A stretch of 64,000 nt of DNA from G965240365 sp965240365 (GTDB lineage Bacteria; Pseudomonadota; Gammaproteobacteria; Eutrophobiales; Eutrophobiaceae), in the NCBI GenBank assembly GCA_965240365.1, contig OZ251218.1, positions 3,599,641 to 3,663,640 on the forward strand. The letters run 5' to 3'. A model generated the notes under the pieces. It saw only the letters and a program-made list of their open reading frames with translations, ran no database searches and was not told where the DNA came from. Positions 44,112 through 53,723 of the stretch are shown one piece after another (within the stretch, counting starts at the first letter, position 1; each line of letters begins with the position of its first letter). The position numbers and the translations under genes were made by a program.

Positions 44112-44407
44112 TAACAAAGCCGGGAACCCGTTATTCCGCCTGCCTGCTTATAACAGACCGAAATAAACAGAGCGACAGAAACGCCATTTCCCCGCCTTTA
44201 CCCGGCCAGAGCAAAATAATTACAATTTATCGCAAATTTATTGTTGTCATCGCGTAATAATATTGTCACAATCGCCAAATTGCTAAAAGCAGGGGAAAAA
44301 TGAACGCGGCGCTTGCCAAACGCATGAATTCTACTATTATAGCGACATCATCGTCCGTTCAGATGATTTGTTCACAAACTACTATTTAACAGTGAGGTAA
44401 CAGAGAG

Positions 44408-45679
44408 ATGAAATCCCGATTTATTAACAACACGGTATGCTGCATCGCGGTAACGGCCCTGTTGGGGCTGGGCGCGGCAGGCGCGGCCCGGGCCGATGGC
44501 CATACGGTCGAAGAACTCAGGCAGCAATTGCGCATGATCACCGAAAGATTGCAGGAACTGGAGGCCAAGCAGGCCAGGACCGAAAAGATGGTCGATGACA
44601 CCCGCGACCGGGCCATCCTGTCCACCGGCAAAAGCCCGGGCAGTTTCCTGATTCCGGGGACAAACACGGAATTCAGCATCAGCGGCTATGCCAAGGCCGA
44701 CTTTATTTATGACTTGAAGCAGAAAGGCGGCGCTACTACCAGTGCCTCGGGACTGAATACGGATCCCGGTGATGAACAGGGCCACTTCCTTGCTCATGCC
44801 AAGCAGTCCCGCCTCAAGATCAGCACCTCCACACCCACCGTGCTCGGCGACCTGAAGGCTGTCATTGAGACGGACTTCTTTGGTACTGGCGGCAATCAAA
44901 ATCAAAGCAATAGTTATGGATTAAGGCTCAGAAATGCTTATGCCCAGATCGGCGGCCTGCTGGCAGGGCAATACTGGACCAACTTTGGCACGCTCGCGGC
45001 CTATCCCAGCCTCGTTGATTTTAACCTTCCAAGCGGTAGCACCTTTAACCGTCAGGCCCAGGTGCGCTGGACCCATAGTATTGACGATAAACTGAGTTTT
45101 GCCGTTTCACTGGAGAACGCGGAAGGCCCGAGTGGCCGTGGCTTTATTGACCGTTTGCCTGATGGCGTAGTGGCGCTGGAGTACAATGACGATTGGGGTC
45201 AGTTCAGGATGTCTGCCCTGGGCCGACAGTTGACCAGCCCGGATGACAAGGCTGATGAAATTGCCTATGGCATCAATGTCAGCGGTACTTATGCCATTTG
45301 GCCCGGCGGTAATATTCTCGGCAGCTTTACCTATGGCGATGGTATCGGCCGCTACCTTCTTGACGGTGCGGGTGAAGACGCTATCTACATGAACGGCAAG
45401 CTGGAAACCAAAAAGACTTATGGCATGTTCGCAGGAGTCAATCACAAGTTCACCGATACGGTCATGGGTCAGGTCGTTGTAGGCCGTCAACATATCTCCG
45501 ATGCCCGCCGCCTTATGGCTGCCTTCAAAAGGGTGAATACGGTACATACCTCGGTATTCTGGTCGCCGCTCAGCCGCTTGACCATCGGCGGGGAGGTTGT
45601 TTACTATGACAAGGAAGTGCCAAGCGGTAACAAGATCGAGAACATCCGCCTGCAAACCTCGGTTCAGGTGCATTTCTGA
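44408..45679 (+). CDS. DcaP-like outer-membrane porin
   Basis: A 423-residue porin with a signal peptide (ALLGLGAAGAARADGH), an N-terminal periplasmic coiled coil typical of DcaP trimers (residues 33-70, VEELRQQLRMITERLQELEA), then a 16-strand-type barrel: FSISGYAKADFIYDL, KQSRLKISTSTPT, LRLRNAYAQIGGLLAGQYWT and a terminal LQTSVQVHF. DcaP proteins take up small organic acids and similar solutes. The AGGTAACAGAG upstream sets the start. Bases 44112-44407 before it are AT-rich promoter sequence with no gene. A decayed copy of its 3' end follows. Confidence 0.85.
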   Translation: MKSRFINNTVCCIAVTALLGLGAAGAARADGHTVEELRQQLRMITERLQELEAKQARTEKMVDDTRDRAILSTGKSPGSFLIPGTNTEFSISGYAKADFIYDLKQKGGATTSASGLNTDPGDEQGHFLAHAKQSRLKISTSTPTVLGDLKAVIETDFFGTGGNQNQSNSYGLRLRNAYAQIGGLLAGQYWTNFGTLAAYPSLVDFNLPSGSTFNRQAQVRWTHSIDDKLSFAVSLENAEGPSGRGFIDRLPDGVVALEYNDDWGQFRMSALGRQLTSPDDKADEIAYGINVSGTYAIWPGGNILGSFTYGDGIGRYLLDGAGEDAIYMNGKLETKKTYGMFAGVNHKFTDTVMGQVVVGRQHISDARRLMAAFKRVNTVHTSVFWSPLSRLTIGGEVVYYDKEVPSGNKIENIRLQTSVQVHF

Positions 45680-45825
45680 GCTTTCAGGCAAAGAACATGG
45701 GTAAAGGCACGGGGCCGAACAGCGGCCCTTGTGCCCAAACCCGGAGCAGTTAAAACGGGCAGTCCGGTTTTCCTTAGTGAGTCATGGTGTGAATTGGCCG
45801 GGCTGTCCGTTCTTCCAACCGAAGC

Positions 45826-46045
45826 AAGCCAAGCGGCAACAAGATTAGGAATATCCGCCTGAAAACTCCGATTCAGGCGAAAAAATTACGGGCAAAGGCG
45901 CGCCCGGGGTTGAAATACCAGCCCTCGCGTTCGAACCCGGAACAGTTAAAACGGGCAGTCCGGCTTTTGTATAAACAGGGTGGTTCCTGTTATACGGGTT
46001 AAGGTTGGTGCATGGCAACCGGACTGCCCGTCCTTCCTTTCGCTT
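45826..46045 (+). pseudogene. Decayed second copy of the porin 3' end and downstream region
   Basis: From 45829, CCAAGCGGCAACAAGATTAG onward parallels the porin's final codons (PSGNKIRNIRLKTPIQ against PSGNKIENIRLQTSVQ). The downstream GAACAGTTAAAACGGGCAGT motif is also repeated (first copy about 45745, second about 45940). The second copy has lost the terminal phenylalanine and stop. It carries a perfect 13-bp inverted repeat ACGGGCAGTCCGG (45951) / CCGGACTGCCCGT (46019) that may serve as the terminator. Confidence 0.65.
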
Positions 46046-46184
46046 TTCCGGTCCACTCCTTCGTTATTGCGATCGCTTGCCTGCTTGCAGCAGGCAGGCA
46101 CAAGCAGAAATGACATTAAGCGTATCTTATTATTTTTTCTTGGATAAAATGGGTAATTCAAGGCAACCAATAAGGGAAACCGGC

Positions 46185-46370
46185 ATGAGTGAAGACAAGA
46201 AAGAAATCGAACAGCAACTCTATCACGATAAAGTTCAGGCTGAAATTAATCATCTCCTGGCCCAAACTGCAAAAGTAAATAAAGAAACAAAATGGTATGA
46301 AATCGTCATTATCGTCTCGGCGACCCTCGCTGTCGTGGCAATCGTAAAATTTCTTTATAGTGCAAATTGA
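46185..46370 (+). CDS. Small membrane-anchored coiled-coil protein (tandem paralogue 1)
   Basis: A 61-residue protein: MSEDKKEIEQQLYHDKVQAE, NHLLAQTAKVNKETKW, then a membrane helix YEIVIIVSATLAVVAIVKFL. It has a near-identical neighbour at 46504. AGGGAAAC precedes the ATG. No family is recognised. The charged N-terminal helix and single C-terminal helix suggest a tail-anchored inner-membrane protein. Confidence 0.65.
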   Translation: MSEDKKEIEQQLYHDKVQAEINHLLAQTAKVNKETKWYEIVIIVSATLAVVAIVKFLYSAN

Positions 46371-46503
46371 CTGACCGGTCATTCCGGCTGACATGGGCCT
46401 GTCTGGGTCAGGCAGGCACAGGCAGGAATGAGATCAAGTGTGTCATTTACTGTTTTTCTTTATAATATGCGTAATTTTAAAGAAAACTTATGAGGAAACT
46501 GGC

Positions 46504-46722
46504 ATGAGCAAAGACGAGAAAGAAACTGAGCAGCAACTCTATCATGATAAGGTTCAGGCTGAAATCAACAACCTTCTGGCACAAACCGCAAGGGCAAATA
46601 TCGAAACGGATAAAATGAGAGCTGAGACGGTAAAAGTTTATAAGGAGATAAAGTGGTATGAAATTGTCATTATCGTCTCGGCGACCCTCGCTGTCGTGGC
46701 AATTGTAAAACTGTTTTTATAG
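46504..46722 (+). CDS. Small membrane-anchored coiled-coil protein (tandem paralogue 2)
   Basis: A 72-residue protein: MSKDEKETEQQLYHDKVQAE and NNLLAQTARANIETDKMRAE, then a tail YEIVIIVSATLAVVAIVKLF. It differs from paralogue 1 by an 11-residue insertion (around IETDKMRAETV) that adds helical heptads. Upstream sequences of the two genes also resemble each other (GAGGAAACTGGCATG against AGGGAAACCGGCATG), so the duplication included the ribosome-binding site. Function unknown; conservation of the last 25 residues implies selection on the membrane part. Confidence 0.65.
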   Translation: MSKDEKETEQQLYHDKVQAEINNLLAQTARANIETDKMRAETVKVYKEIKWYEIVIIVSATLAVVAIVKLFL

Positions 46723-46936
46723 TTCCAATTCGCCGGCCCGTCATTCCGTCCTGCCTGCTGTAGGCAGGTCTAGCGGGTAATGACAATTAAATGCGTTATC
46801 TCGGCCCCGTGCTGCAAGCAGAGCGCCGGGGGGGGGGGGCTATCCAACATCCTGGCAATACTCCCCTGGATTCCGGCTTTCGCCTGCCTGCAGCAGGCAG
46901 GCCGGAATGACGAAGGGGCGTTGTTGGTCTTTTCTT

Positions 46937-47087
46937 AAGGAAGCCCTGATGGAATCAGAGCTTCCTGCGGTACAGGGATGCGCCGCCCCATAATCTAATA
47001 ATTTGGCAATGACGTAAGTCATTGATTTTGAAGCCCTGCCTGTAGCAGGCAGGGAAATCCAGGATGGATTTATTCAGAGCTTCCTTA
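46937..47087. repeat. Four-hairpin dispersed repeat, copy 4 (diverged)
   Basis: It begins AAGGAAGCCCTGATGGAATC and ends TTATTCAGAGCTTCCTTAA. The third hairpin has been replaced by a CCTGCCTGTAGCAGGCAGG palindrome, showing that the REP-type repeat inserts into or replaces part of this family. A run of ten G bases lies about 100 bp before it (near 46830). Bases 47088-47318 hold further palindromes but no gene. Confidence 0.7.
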
Positions 47088-47318
47088 ATTACTTACTGTC
47101 CTGCTATTCTGGCCTGCCTGCTACAGGCAAGGCATAAGTGGGAATGGCAATTCAATGAGTCATCCCGGTCCGTGTCCCGGTGATAGGTCCCGTCACCGGG
47201 AATCGGCCGGCAGCTCCATTTAAACCCCATTCCCGCGCACGCCGGATTGTTATTATTGCCGGAATTGTTATACAGTGCCAGCTTGTGCGGATCATTAATC
47301 AGCAATCCGGAAAACTTA

Positions 47319-48560
47319 ATGAATGCTCAGTTATCTTCTTTAACCAATGAGGCGAATCTGGGTGAAGTCGACGCCCAGTTTCAACTCGCTGAACTTTATG
47401 AGGGCGGCGTCGGTGTGACGCAGGATAAAGCCCAGGCGGCCTATTGGTATTTGAAGGCGGCCGAGCAAAACTCGGGCAAGGCGCAGGCCCGCCTCGGGCA
47501 GATGTATCTGCACGGCAAGGGCGTGCCCCAGGATTACGCGCAGGCCATCATCTGGCTGGAAAAATCGGCCGGGCAAGGCGAGAGCGAGGCCCAGGCCGGC
47601 CTCGCCTGGTGCTATCAAAACGGCCTGGGCGTGGAAAAGGATTACAAACTGGCCTTTGACTGGTATTCAAAATCGGCCGGGCAGGGTCATGCCGGCGCGC
47701 GTTATAATCTGGCTTATATGTATGCCAAGGGGATTGGCGTCCAGCGCGACTATAGCGCGGCCTTCAACTGGTATCTGAAGGCGGCCAAACAGGGCTACAA
47801 GAAGGCGCAATTGAACGTGGGCCTGATGTTAGAGCGGGGCCAGGGCGCCGAGCGCAACCTCAAACAGTCGGTATATTGGTACCGCAAGGCCGCCAAGCAG
47901 GGGTATGCCGAGGCACAGTTTAATCTGGCGCTGATGTATGGCGAGGGTCTGGGCGCGCCGAAGGATGCTAAAAAAGCCTTTAAATGGCAGGAAATGGCCG
48001 CCAGGCAGGGTTATGCCCGGGCCCAGTTCAAGCTCGGGCTGTTCTACCTCGATGGCCTGGGCGTGACCCGGGATTATGCGGCGGCGGCCAGATATTTCCG
48101 GGCCGCGGCTCAGCAGTCTTATTTCCGGGCCAGCTATCAAATGGCCAAGCTCTATGACGCCGGCCTGGGCGTGCCGCCCTCCAAGAGCAATGCCGCCAAA
48201 CACTACTTGCAGGCGGCCGAGGCGGGTTATGCCCGCGCCCAGTATCGGCTGGGGCGGCTCTATGCCGCCGGACGGGGGGTCAAGCAGGATGAGGTCAAGG
48301 CCTGTTTCTGGTTTGAATGCGCGGCCAGACAGGGCTATAACAAGGCCCAGTATGTGTTGGGGGTGCGCTATGCCCAGGGCCTGGGCGTCAACAAGGATTA
48401 TCAACGCGCCTATGCCTGGCTGTCTCTGGCCAATCATGTGGACGATCCCCGCATCAGAGAGGCACTGGAACGCCTCGGCGCCAGACTCACCAGCCAGCAG
48501 ATAACAAAAGCCAAGGCGCTGGCAGACGACCTTGGTCAGGTTGATCCTCAGCCTGCTTGA
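47319..48560 (+). CDS. Sel1-repeat protein
   Basis: A 413-residue protein made almost wholly of about ten 36-residue Sel1-like repeats (pattern AQFQLAELYEGGVGVTQDKA, AYWYLKAAEQ). It has no signal peptide or membrane helix from ATG 47319, so it is probably cytoplasmic, although the frame extends upstream to 47247 with a hydrophobic stretch (MLLLPELLYSASLC). Sel1 repeats form helical solenoids that scaffold protein complexes. A small secreted Sel1 protein lies at 60162. Partner unknown. Confidence 0.85.
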   Translation: MNAQLSSLTNEANLGEVDAQFQLAELYEGGVGVTQDKAQAAYWYLKAAEQNSGKAQARLGQMYLHGKGVPQDYAQAIIWLEKSAGQGESEAQAGLAWCYQNGLGVEKDYKLAFDWYSKSAGQGHAGARYNLAYMYAKGIGVQRDYSAAFNWYLKAAKQGYKKAQLNVGLMLERGQGAERNLKQSVYWYRKAAKQGYAEAQFNLALMYGEGLGAPKDAKKAFKWQEMAARQGYARAQFKLGLFYLDGLGVTRDYAAAARYFRAAAQQSYFRASYQMAKLYDAGLGVPPSKSNAAKHYLQAAEAGYARAQYRLGRLYAAGRGVKQDEVKACFWFECAARQGYNKAQYVLGVRYAQGLGVNKDYQRAYAWLSLANHVDDPRIREALERLGARLTSQQITKAKALADDLGQVDPQPA

Positions 48561-48641
48561 GGGTTATTTGTGATTCCCGCCTGCCTGCGGCAGGCAGGGG
48601 GAATGACAATTCAACCCGCTACAGGCCAAAACCCCGATTCA

Positions 48642-50699
48642 TCAATAAAGATACCGAATATTTATCCCGGCATAAAGGTTGAATTCGGGCGCGGGTTCGT
48701 AGTAGCGGCGGCCGAAGGCGTTGATTCGGACATTGCCCACGTATTCTTCATCAAAGAGATTATTGATCCCCAGATAAGGCATGATCTCCATATCACCAAA
48801 GGTCCGCTTGTAACCGGTACGCAGATTGGCAACGCCATAGGCCCGGTTTTTCTCGGTGTTGGCGTTATCCACAAACATATCGCTGACGTATTGAAAATCA
48901 ATGCCCGAGAAAAAGCCCGAGGGGTGTGTGTAACTCAGTTCGGTGTAGATATTATGCTTGGGCAGGCCAGGCAGTTCGTTATCCGAGCAATTTCCGGCGC
49001 GGCATTGGGACGCCGGAAAGCGGGCAAACTTAAAGTCACTGAACGTGTAAGACAGCAGCATGTTAAAGCCGGCGGCCGGGCTGAATGAAACGGAACCCTC
49101 AATACCGTTGCGCGTGGTATCGGCGTTGTTAAAAAAAGTCCGCCCGCCGATATTGGATATATTGATGATTTCATCTTTAACGGCGATATGAAAAACGGCC
49201 AGTTCATAGTTAAGACGCGGGTTCGGCGCGCCCTTGACCCCCAGTTCATAATTCAGCGCCCGTTGCGCCTTGACGTTGGCAAAGCCGCCCGTGGCGACCC
49301 TGGCCAGTTCGGTGAAGGTCGGGGTTTCAAACATGCTGGAGATATTGGCATACACATTAACGCCCGGATTAACGGCCCATAACAGGCCGCCCATCGGGCT
49401 CAGTTCTCCAAATTTGAGGCGGGTGGATTGATCGCCGTCCGAGCGGAATCGATCTTCCACTTCCAGCACAACCCGGTCATAGCGCAGCCCCAGCGCCAGT
49501 TCAAGCTGGTCGCTCATGGCCCATTCGTTACGCAGATAAACCCCGGTGGCGTCGCCTTTTTCAAGCTGATTCAAGGCCAGGCGGCCCTTGCGCCCGTTAT
49601 TGTTGGCCGAGCGCCGGCGATCGTCTTGCTGGGTGTCAATGTCAAAGCCGAGGGTCATGCGGTTTGGGCGGCCAAACAGGGTCGTTTCATGGTTGTATTG
49701 GGCGCCGCCGCCAAATTGAAAACGTGAAAATTCGACAAAACCGCTGCGCGCGATCGGCAACAGGCCCTCATAGTTTCGATGCAGATAATAATTGCGCAGG
49801 ATCAATTCGCCGTTGTCGCCGATCTGCCGGCGGTAGGCAATACCCAGTTTTTGCTGGTCAATCGCTTCGCCGGAATCGCGCCGGACATTATTGACATAGG
49901 CCTGACGCCGATCCCGCTTTACGGCCGCCCGGTTCAGGCCGCCGGGGTCATCCGCCACGGGGGCGTCATAGGCCGTGAATACCGCGCTGAAGTCGGAACG
50001 CGCGTCAATGTCGTACACAAATTTGGAATTAAAGCGGGTGTTTTTTGTGCGGCTTTGCGAGCGATAGCCTTCTGTCTGGAATTTTGACACGTTGAAAAAA
50101 TAACGCAGTTTATCCACTTGGCCGCCGGTCTTGATATTGCCGAGGCGGGTCTGATATTCGCCCAGGCTGAAATTGCCGGCGATATAGCGCTCGGCGTCCG
50201 GCTGATCACCCGTAAAAAAATTGACCACGCCGCCGGACGAACTGCCGTACAGCGAAGACGCGGGCCCGCGTATCACTTCAATGCGGTCAATCGAGTTCAG
50301 GTCAATATCCTCGATGCCGCCCTGTCCGTCAACGGTGGTCAGCGGGATGCCGTCCTGATAAAACCTGATGCCGCGGGTGCCGAAGTTGGCGCGCGCGCCA
50401 AAGCCGCGGATCGACATTTTCAGGCTTTGCGCGAAATTATAGCGGTTCTGCATAAACAGCCCCGGGATCCGCACCAGTGATTCGTCCAGCCCGATCATCT
50501 GCCGCCCGGAACCGATAGCTTCGCTGTCAACCAGGCTCACCGCGGCCGGCACGTTATAGAGCGGCTTGTCATCGCGGGTTGCGCTAACGGTGATCTCGTC
50601 CACCAAATTCGGCCCCGGCGGATCATTCTCGGCGGCGGATAACGGCGCGATCAACAGGTTAAACATAATTACCGGCAGTACAGCTAAATTGAGCTTCAT
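48642..50699 (-). CDS. TonB-dependent outer-membrane receptor
   Basis: A 685-residue receptor: signal peptide MKLNLAVLPVIMFNLLIAPL ending SAAEN, TonB-box-like DEITVSATRD, plug motifs VPAAVSLVDSEAI, LKMSIRGFGARANFGTRGIR, FYQDGIPLTTVDGQGGIEDI, IEVIRGPASSLYGSSSGGVV, and a barrel ending NLYAGINIRYLY. The RGFGARANFGTRGIR line is typical of the ferric-aerobactin/rhizobactin-like (IutA/PupB-like) group, but substrate is not certain. AGGGGAA precedes the ATG at 50699; the longer frame to 51017 runs through repeats. No transporter genes are adjacent. Confidence 0.9.
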   Translation of the reverse strand: MKLNLAVLPVIMFNLLIAPLSAAENDPPGPNLVDEITVSATRDDKPLYNVPAAVSLVDSEAIGSGRQMIGLDESLVRIPGLFMQNRYNFAQSLKMSIRGFGARANFGTRGIRFYQDGIPLTTVDGQGGIEDIDLNSIDRIEVIRGPASSLYGSSSGGVVNFFTGDQPDAERYIAGNFSLGEYQTRLGNIKTGGQVDKLRYFFNVSKFQTEGYRSQSRTKNTRFNSKFVYDIDARSDFSAVFTAYDAPVADDPGGLNRAAVKRDRRQAYVNNVRRDSGEAIDQQKLGIAYRRQIGDNGELILRNYYLHRNYEGLLPIARSGFVEFSRFQFGGGAQYNHETTLFGRPNRMTLGFDIDTQQDDRRRSANNNGRKGRLALNQLEKGDATGVYLRNEWAMSDQLELALGLRYDRVVLEVEDRFRSDGDQSTRLKFGELSPMGGLLWAVNPGVNVYANISSMFETPTFTELARVATGGFANVKAQRALNYELGVKGAPNPRLNYELAVFHIAVKDEIINISNIGGRTFFNNADTTRNGIEGSVSFSPAAGFNMLLSYTFSDFKFARFPASQCRAGNCSDNELPGLPKHNIYTELSYTHPSGFFSGIDFQYVSDMFVDNANTEKNRAYGVANLRTGYKRTFGDMEIMPYLGINNLFDEEYVGNVRINAFGRRYYEPAPEFNLYAGINIRYLY

Positions 50700-50965
50700 G
50701 GATATTCCCCTAAACTGAAATAGTAAAAAATAGCTGGCAATATTCATACCTTTAACCGTCGGCAAACCACCCCGCCCGGAGTCACGGCCGGCACAGGCAA
50801 ACGCCCCGGTGCGCCGTGAAGAGGGTGATAGGAGTAAGTGGTGATTGCAGCAAATCAGCCACTCACATGGTTTATTTGCTGCAATGCCCGTTGTTATTAT
50901 TGCTGTTATTGTCATTCCCGTGTACACGGGAATGGATAGTCCAATGCACTGGATTCCGGCCTTCA

Positions 50966-51083
50966 CCGGGCGGCTACGGGCATCCTCGGCGGCTTGTTCC
51001 AGACGCCGCTCTACCACCTACATCCCTGTAGGCGTGCCCTCTCGCCGCATACAGGACTTCCTGTCCATAAATGACGATGGGGC
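50966..51083. repeat. Second copy of the 39.6-kb dispersed repeat
   Basis: GGGCATCCTCGGCGGCTTGT, CGCTCTACCACCTACATCC, GTGCCCTCTCGCCGCATAC and GTCCATAAATGACG match 39611-39728 with few changes, in the same orientation. Both copies directly follow a CATTCC-type palindrome. An ACAGGAC/GTCCATA-like small hairpin lies at the end. The remainder of 50700-51237 is REP-like palindromes. Confidence 0.7.
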
Positions 51084-51237
51084 GTGCGCGCACATTACGG
51101 TAACTTTTAATATTATTTCTGTCTCCCCCGTTATTCCAGTCTGCCTGCCACGGGCAGGCTGGAATAACAGCGAGGATTGGGTTCCGGCTTTCGCCTGCCT
51201 GCGGCAGGCAGGCCGGAATAGACATGGGCCACATTAC

Positions 51238-52560
51238 TCAATCCGGCTTCCTCCCACCCCTGCCGATACAGTAATAACTAAAGCCCGCGGCCTGCATCAG
51301 ATCCGGCTCATACACATTGCGCAGGTCAATAAAGACCGGCCGGGCCAATGCGTTTTTAAGCCGTTCGAGATCCAGATTACGGTAGGCATTCCATTCGGTC
51401 ATCAATATCACCGCATCGGCGCCTTCAAGCGCGGCATAAATATCATCAAAGTAGCGGATGCCGGCCGGGAGTTGTTTTTTTGCCTCTGTCATGCCCTGCG
51501 GGTCATGGGCGCGGACCTGGCAGCCGTTTTCCATGAGCTTCGGCAGGATGGCGAGTGATGGCGCGGCGCGCATATCATCGGTTTCCGGCTTGAAGGTCAA
51601 ACCCAGCACCGCAATGGTCTTGCCATGCTCGCCACCGCCAAGCGCGGTGCGGATTTTTTTAATCATGCGCGCCTTTTGCGCGTCATTGACCTCGATCACC
51701 GCCTCGACAATACGGCTGGAAACCCCGCTCTCCTGGGCAATACGCGCCAGCGCTTGGGTGTCTTTGGGGAAACAGGAGCCGCCGAAGCCCGGGCCGGGAT
51801 GCAAAAACTTTTTGCCGATGCGCCGGTCCAGCCCCATGCCTTTGGCCACGGCATGCACATCGGCGCCCAGCGCTTCACACAGGGTCGAAATCTCGTTGAT
51901 AAAACTGATCTTGGTAGCCAGAAAGGCATTGGCGGCATACTTGATCAACTCGGCGCTTTCCAGATCCGTCTTCAATATCGGCGCTTCAATCAGGTTCAAG
52001 GGCCGGTAGAGCGCGCGTAGCTGCGTTTCGGCCCGCGCCGATTCGACCCCGATCACCACCCGATCCGGGCGCATGAAGTCGGCAATCGCCGCGCCTTCCC
52101 GTAAAAATTCGGGATTCGAGGCCACGTCAAAATCCGCTTCCGGGCGGGCCTCCCGGATGATGCGCTGCACCTCTCTGGCCGTGCCCACCGGCACGGTCGA
52201 TTTATCCACGATCACCGTATAACCCGCGAGATGCGCGGCAATTTCCCTGGCTGCCGCATAGACATAGCTTAAATCCGCGTGCCCGTCTCCGCGCCGGGGG
52301 GGCGTGCCGACCGCGATAAATACCAGATCGGAGGCGGCAATATGATCGGCGCAGGTCTCGCTGAATGCCAGCCGGCCGGCCCTGACATTGTCTGCTACCA
52401 GACGCTCAAGCCCCGGCTCATAGATCGGTATTTCCCCGCGCTTCAGGGCCGCGATCTTTGCCCCGTCCTTATCAATACAGACCACATTCGCCCCGAATTC
52501 GGCAAAACAGGCGCCGGAAACCAGGCCGACATAGCCGGCCCCAATCATGGCTACTTTCAT
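51238..52560 (-). CDS. ugd: UDP-glucose 6-dehydrogenase
   Basis: A 440-residue enzyme that oxidises UDP-glucose twice to UDP-glucuronate with NAD. N-terminal Rossmann motif MIGAGYVGLVSGACFAEFG, then VAVGTPPRRGDGHADLSY, KSTVPVGTA, SNPEFLREG, a central dimer helix (AELIKYAANAFLATKISFIN) and the catalytic cysteine in GPGFGGSCFPKDT near residue 262; the C-terminal nucleotide domain has LGLTFKPETDDMRAAPS. The next gene converts the product to UDP-galacturonate, so the two form an envelope-sugar pair. Confidence 0.94.
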   Translation of the reverse strand: MKVAMIGAGYVGLVSGACFAEFGANVVCIDKDGAKIAALKRGEIPIYEPGLERLVADNVRAGRLAFSETCADHIAASDLVFIAVGTPPRRGDGHADLSYVYAAAREIAAHLAGYTVIVDKSTVPVGTAREVQRIIREARPEADFDVASNPEFLREGAAIADFMRPDRVVIGVESARAETQLRALYRPLNLIEAPILKTDLESAELIKYAANAFLATKISFINEISTLCEALGADVHAVAKGMGLDRRIGKKFLHPGPGFGGSCFPKDTQALARIAQESGVSSRIVEAVIEVNDAQKARMIKKIRTALGGGEHGKTIAVLGLTFKPETDDMRAAPSLAILPKLMENGCQVRAHDPQGMTEAKKQLPAGIRYFDDIYAALEGADAVILMTEWNAYRNLDLERLKNALARPVFIDLRNVYEPDLMQAAGFSYYCIGRGGRKPD

Positions 52561-52606
52561 ACGCGATTATTCCAAAAGATTATAAAAAAACGATAGCGGC
52601 CCGGAA

Positions 52607-53581
52607 TCATACCCGAAAATACGTCCGGTACCAGGCAACGAATTTCGCCAGCCCCTGCTCAATACCGGTGTTCGGATTAAAGCCGAGTTCGGCCCTGGCG
52701 CTATCAATATCGGCACAGGTCTCGGCCATATCCCCCGGCTGCATGGGCCGCCTGTTCAACTTCGCCTTTTTGCCGATCACCCGCTCCAGGGCGGTGATAA
52801 AGTCCAGCAGGGTCACGGGCCGGTTATTGCCCAGGTTGTATATTCGAAAATGATCAGCCTTGTTCAAGCCCGTCAGTGGCCGATCAACCGCGCTGATCAC
52901 GCCGTTGACAATATCATCGACATAGGTGAAATCGCGGGCATGTCTGCCGTGATTAAAGACATCGATCGCCGCGCCGCTCAGGATGTTTTTTGTGAACTTG
53001 AAATACGCCATATCCGGCCGGCCCCATGGGCCATAGACCGTGAAAAAGCGCAGGCCGGTCACGGGAAAATCAAACAAATGATGATAGGCATGCGCCATCA
53101 ACTCATTGGCCGCCTTGCTGGCGCCGTACAGGGAGGCCGGGGCGGAGACCGGATCGCGGGTTGAAAACGGAATTTTTTTATTGACCCCGTAAACGGAGCT
53201 GGAAGAGGCATAGACCAGATGGCGAATCCCGTTGTGCCGGCAGGCTTCGAGCACGGTCAAAAACCCGCTGATATTGGCATGAATATAAGCCTCGGGATTT
53301 TCCAAAGAATACCGCACCCCGGCCTGGGCAGCGAGGTGAATGATAATATCCGGCCGTTCCGACCGGACAAGACGTTCGACATTTTCCCGGTCGGCGATAT
53401 CCTGCTGATAAAAAGCAAACCCCTCGCGGGGTTTGAGGTGTCGCAGCCGATCCTGTTTAAGTGTGACGGCATAGTAATCATTGAGGTTATCAAACCCGAT
53501 GACCGCATCGCCCCGTGCCAGCAAACACTTCGCCACATGAAAACCGATAAAACCCGCGACCCCTGTGATCAGAAATTTCAT
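52607..53581 (-). CDS. NAD-dependent epimerase, probably UDP-glucuronate 4-epimerase
   Basis: A 324-residue short-chain dehydrogenase with MKFLITGVAGFIGFHVAKCL (NAD-binding GxxGxxG), GFDNLNDYYAVTLKQDRLRH (typical of UDP-glucuronate epimerases), YASSSSVYGVNKKIPFST and the catalytic tyrosine-lysine pair in SLYGASKAANE, followed by TGLRFFTVYGPWGRPDMAYF. It lies 46 bases upstream of ugd on the same strand, which supplies its presumed substrate. UDP-galacturonate is used in capsule or lipopolysaccharide. A related specificity (such as UDP-galactose) is less likely. Confidence 0.88.
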   Translation of the reverse strand: MKFLITGVAGFIGFHVAKCLLARGDAVIGFDNLNDYYAVTLKQDRLRHLKPREGFAFYQQDIADRENVERLVRSERPDIIIHLAAQAGVRYSLENPEAYIHANISGFLTVLEACRHNGIRHLVYASSSSVYGVNKKIPFSTRDPVSAPASLYGASKAANELMAHAYHHLFDFPVTGLRFFTVYGPWGRPDMAYFKFTKNILSGAAIDVFNHGRHARDFTYVDDIVNGVISAVDRPLTGLNKADHFRIYNLGNNRPVTLLDFITALERVIGKKAKLNRRPMQPGDMAETCADIDSARAELGFNPNTGIEQGLAKFVAWYRTYFRV

Positions 53582-53723
53582 GTCAAGGATTATTCCGGAG
53601 CCGTATGGATGGTTTGATAAAAGAAGACGGGTTTTTGGCAGACCATGTTAAATAAAATGGCTTGACTTAGCCAGTCTAAAATAGAAACATTTAAGATTGA
53701 AAAAACACACACGAGGTCAAACA

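Noticed and set aside
46005..46184. Longer version of the 46185 protein starting at 46005
   Set aside because: The extension runs through the decayed porin terminator; the internal ATG has AGGGAAAC and matches its paralogue's start.
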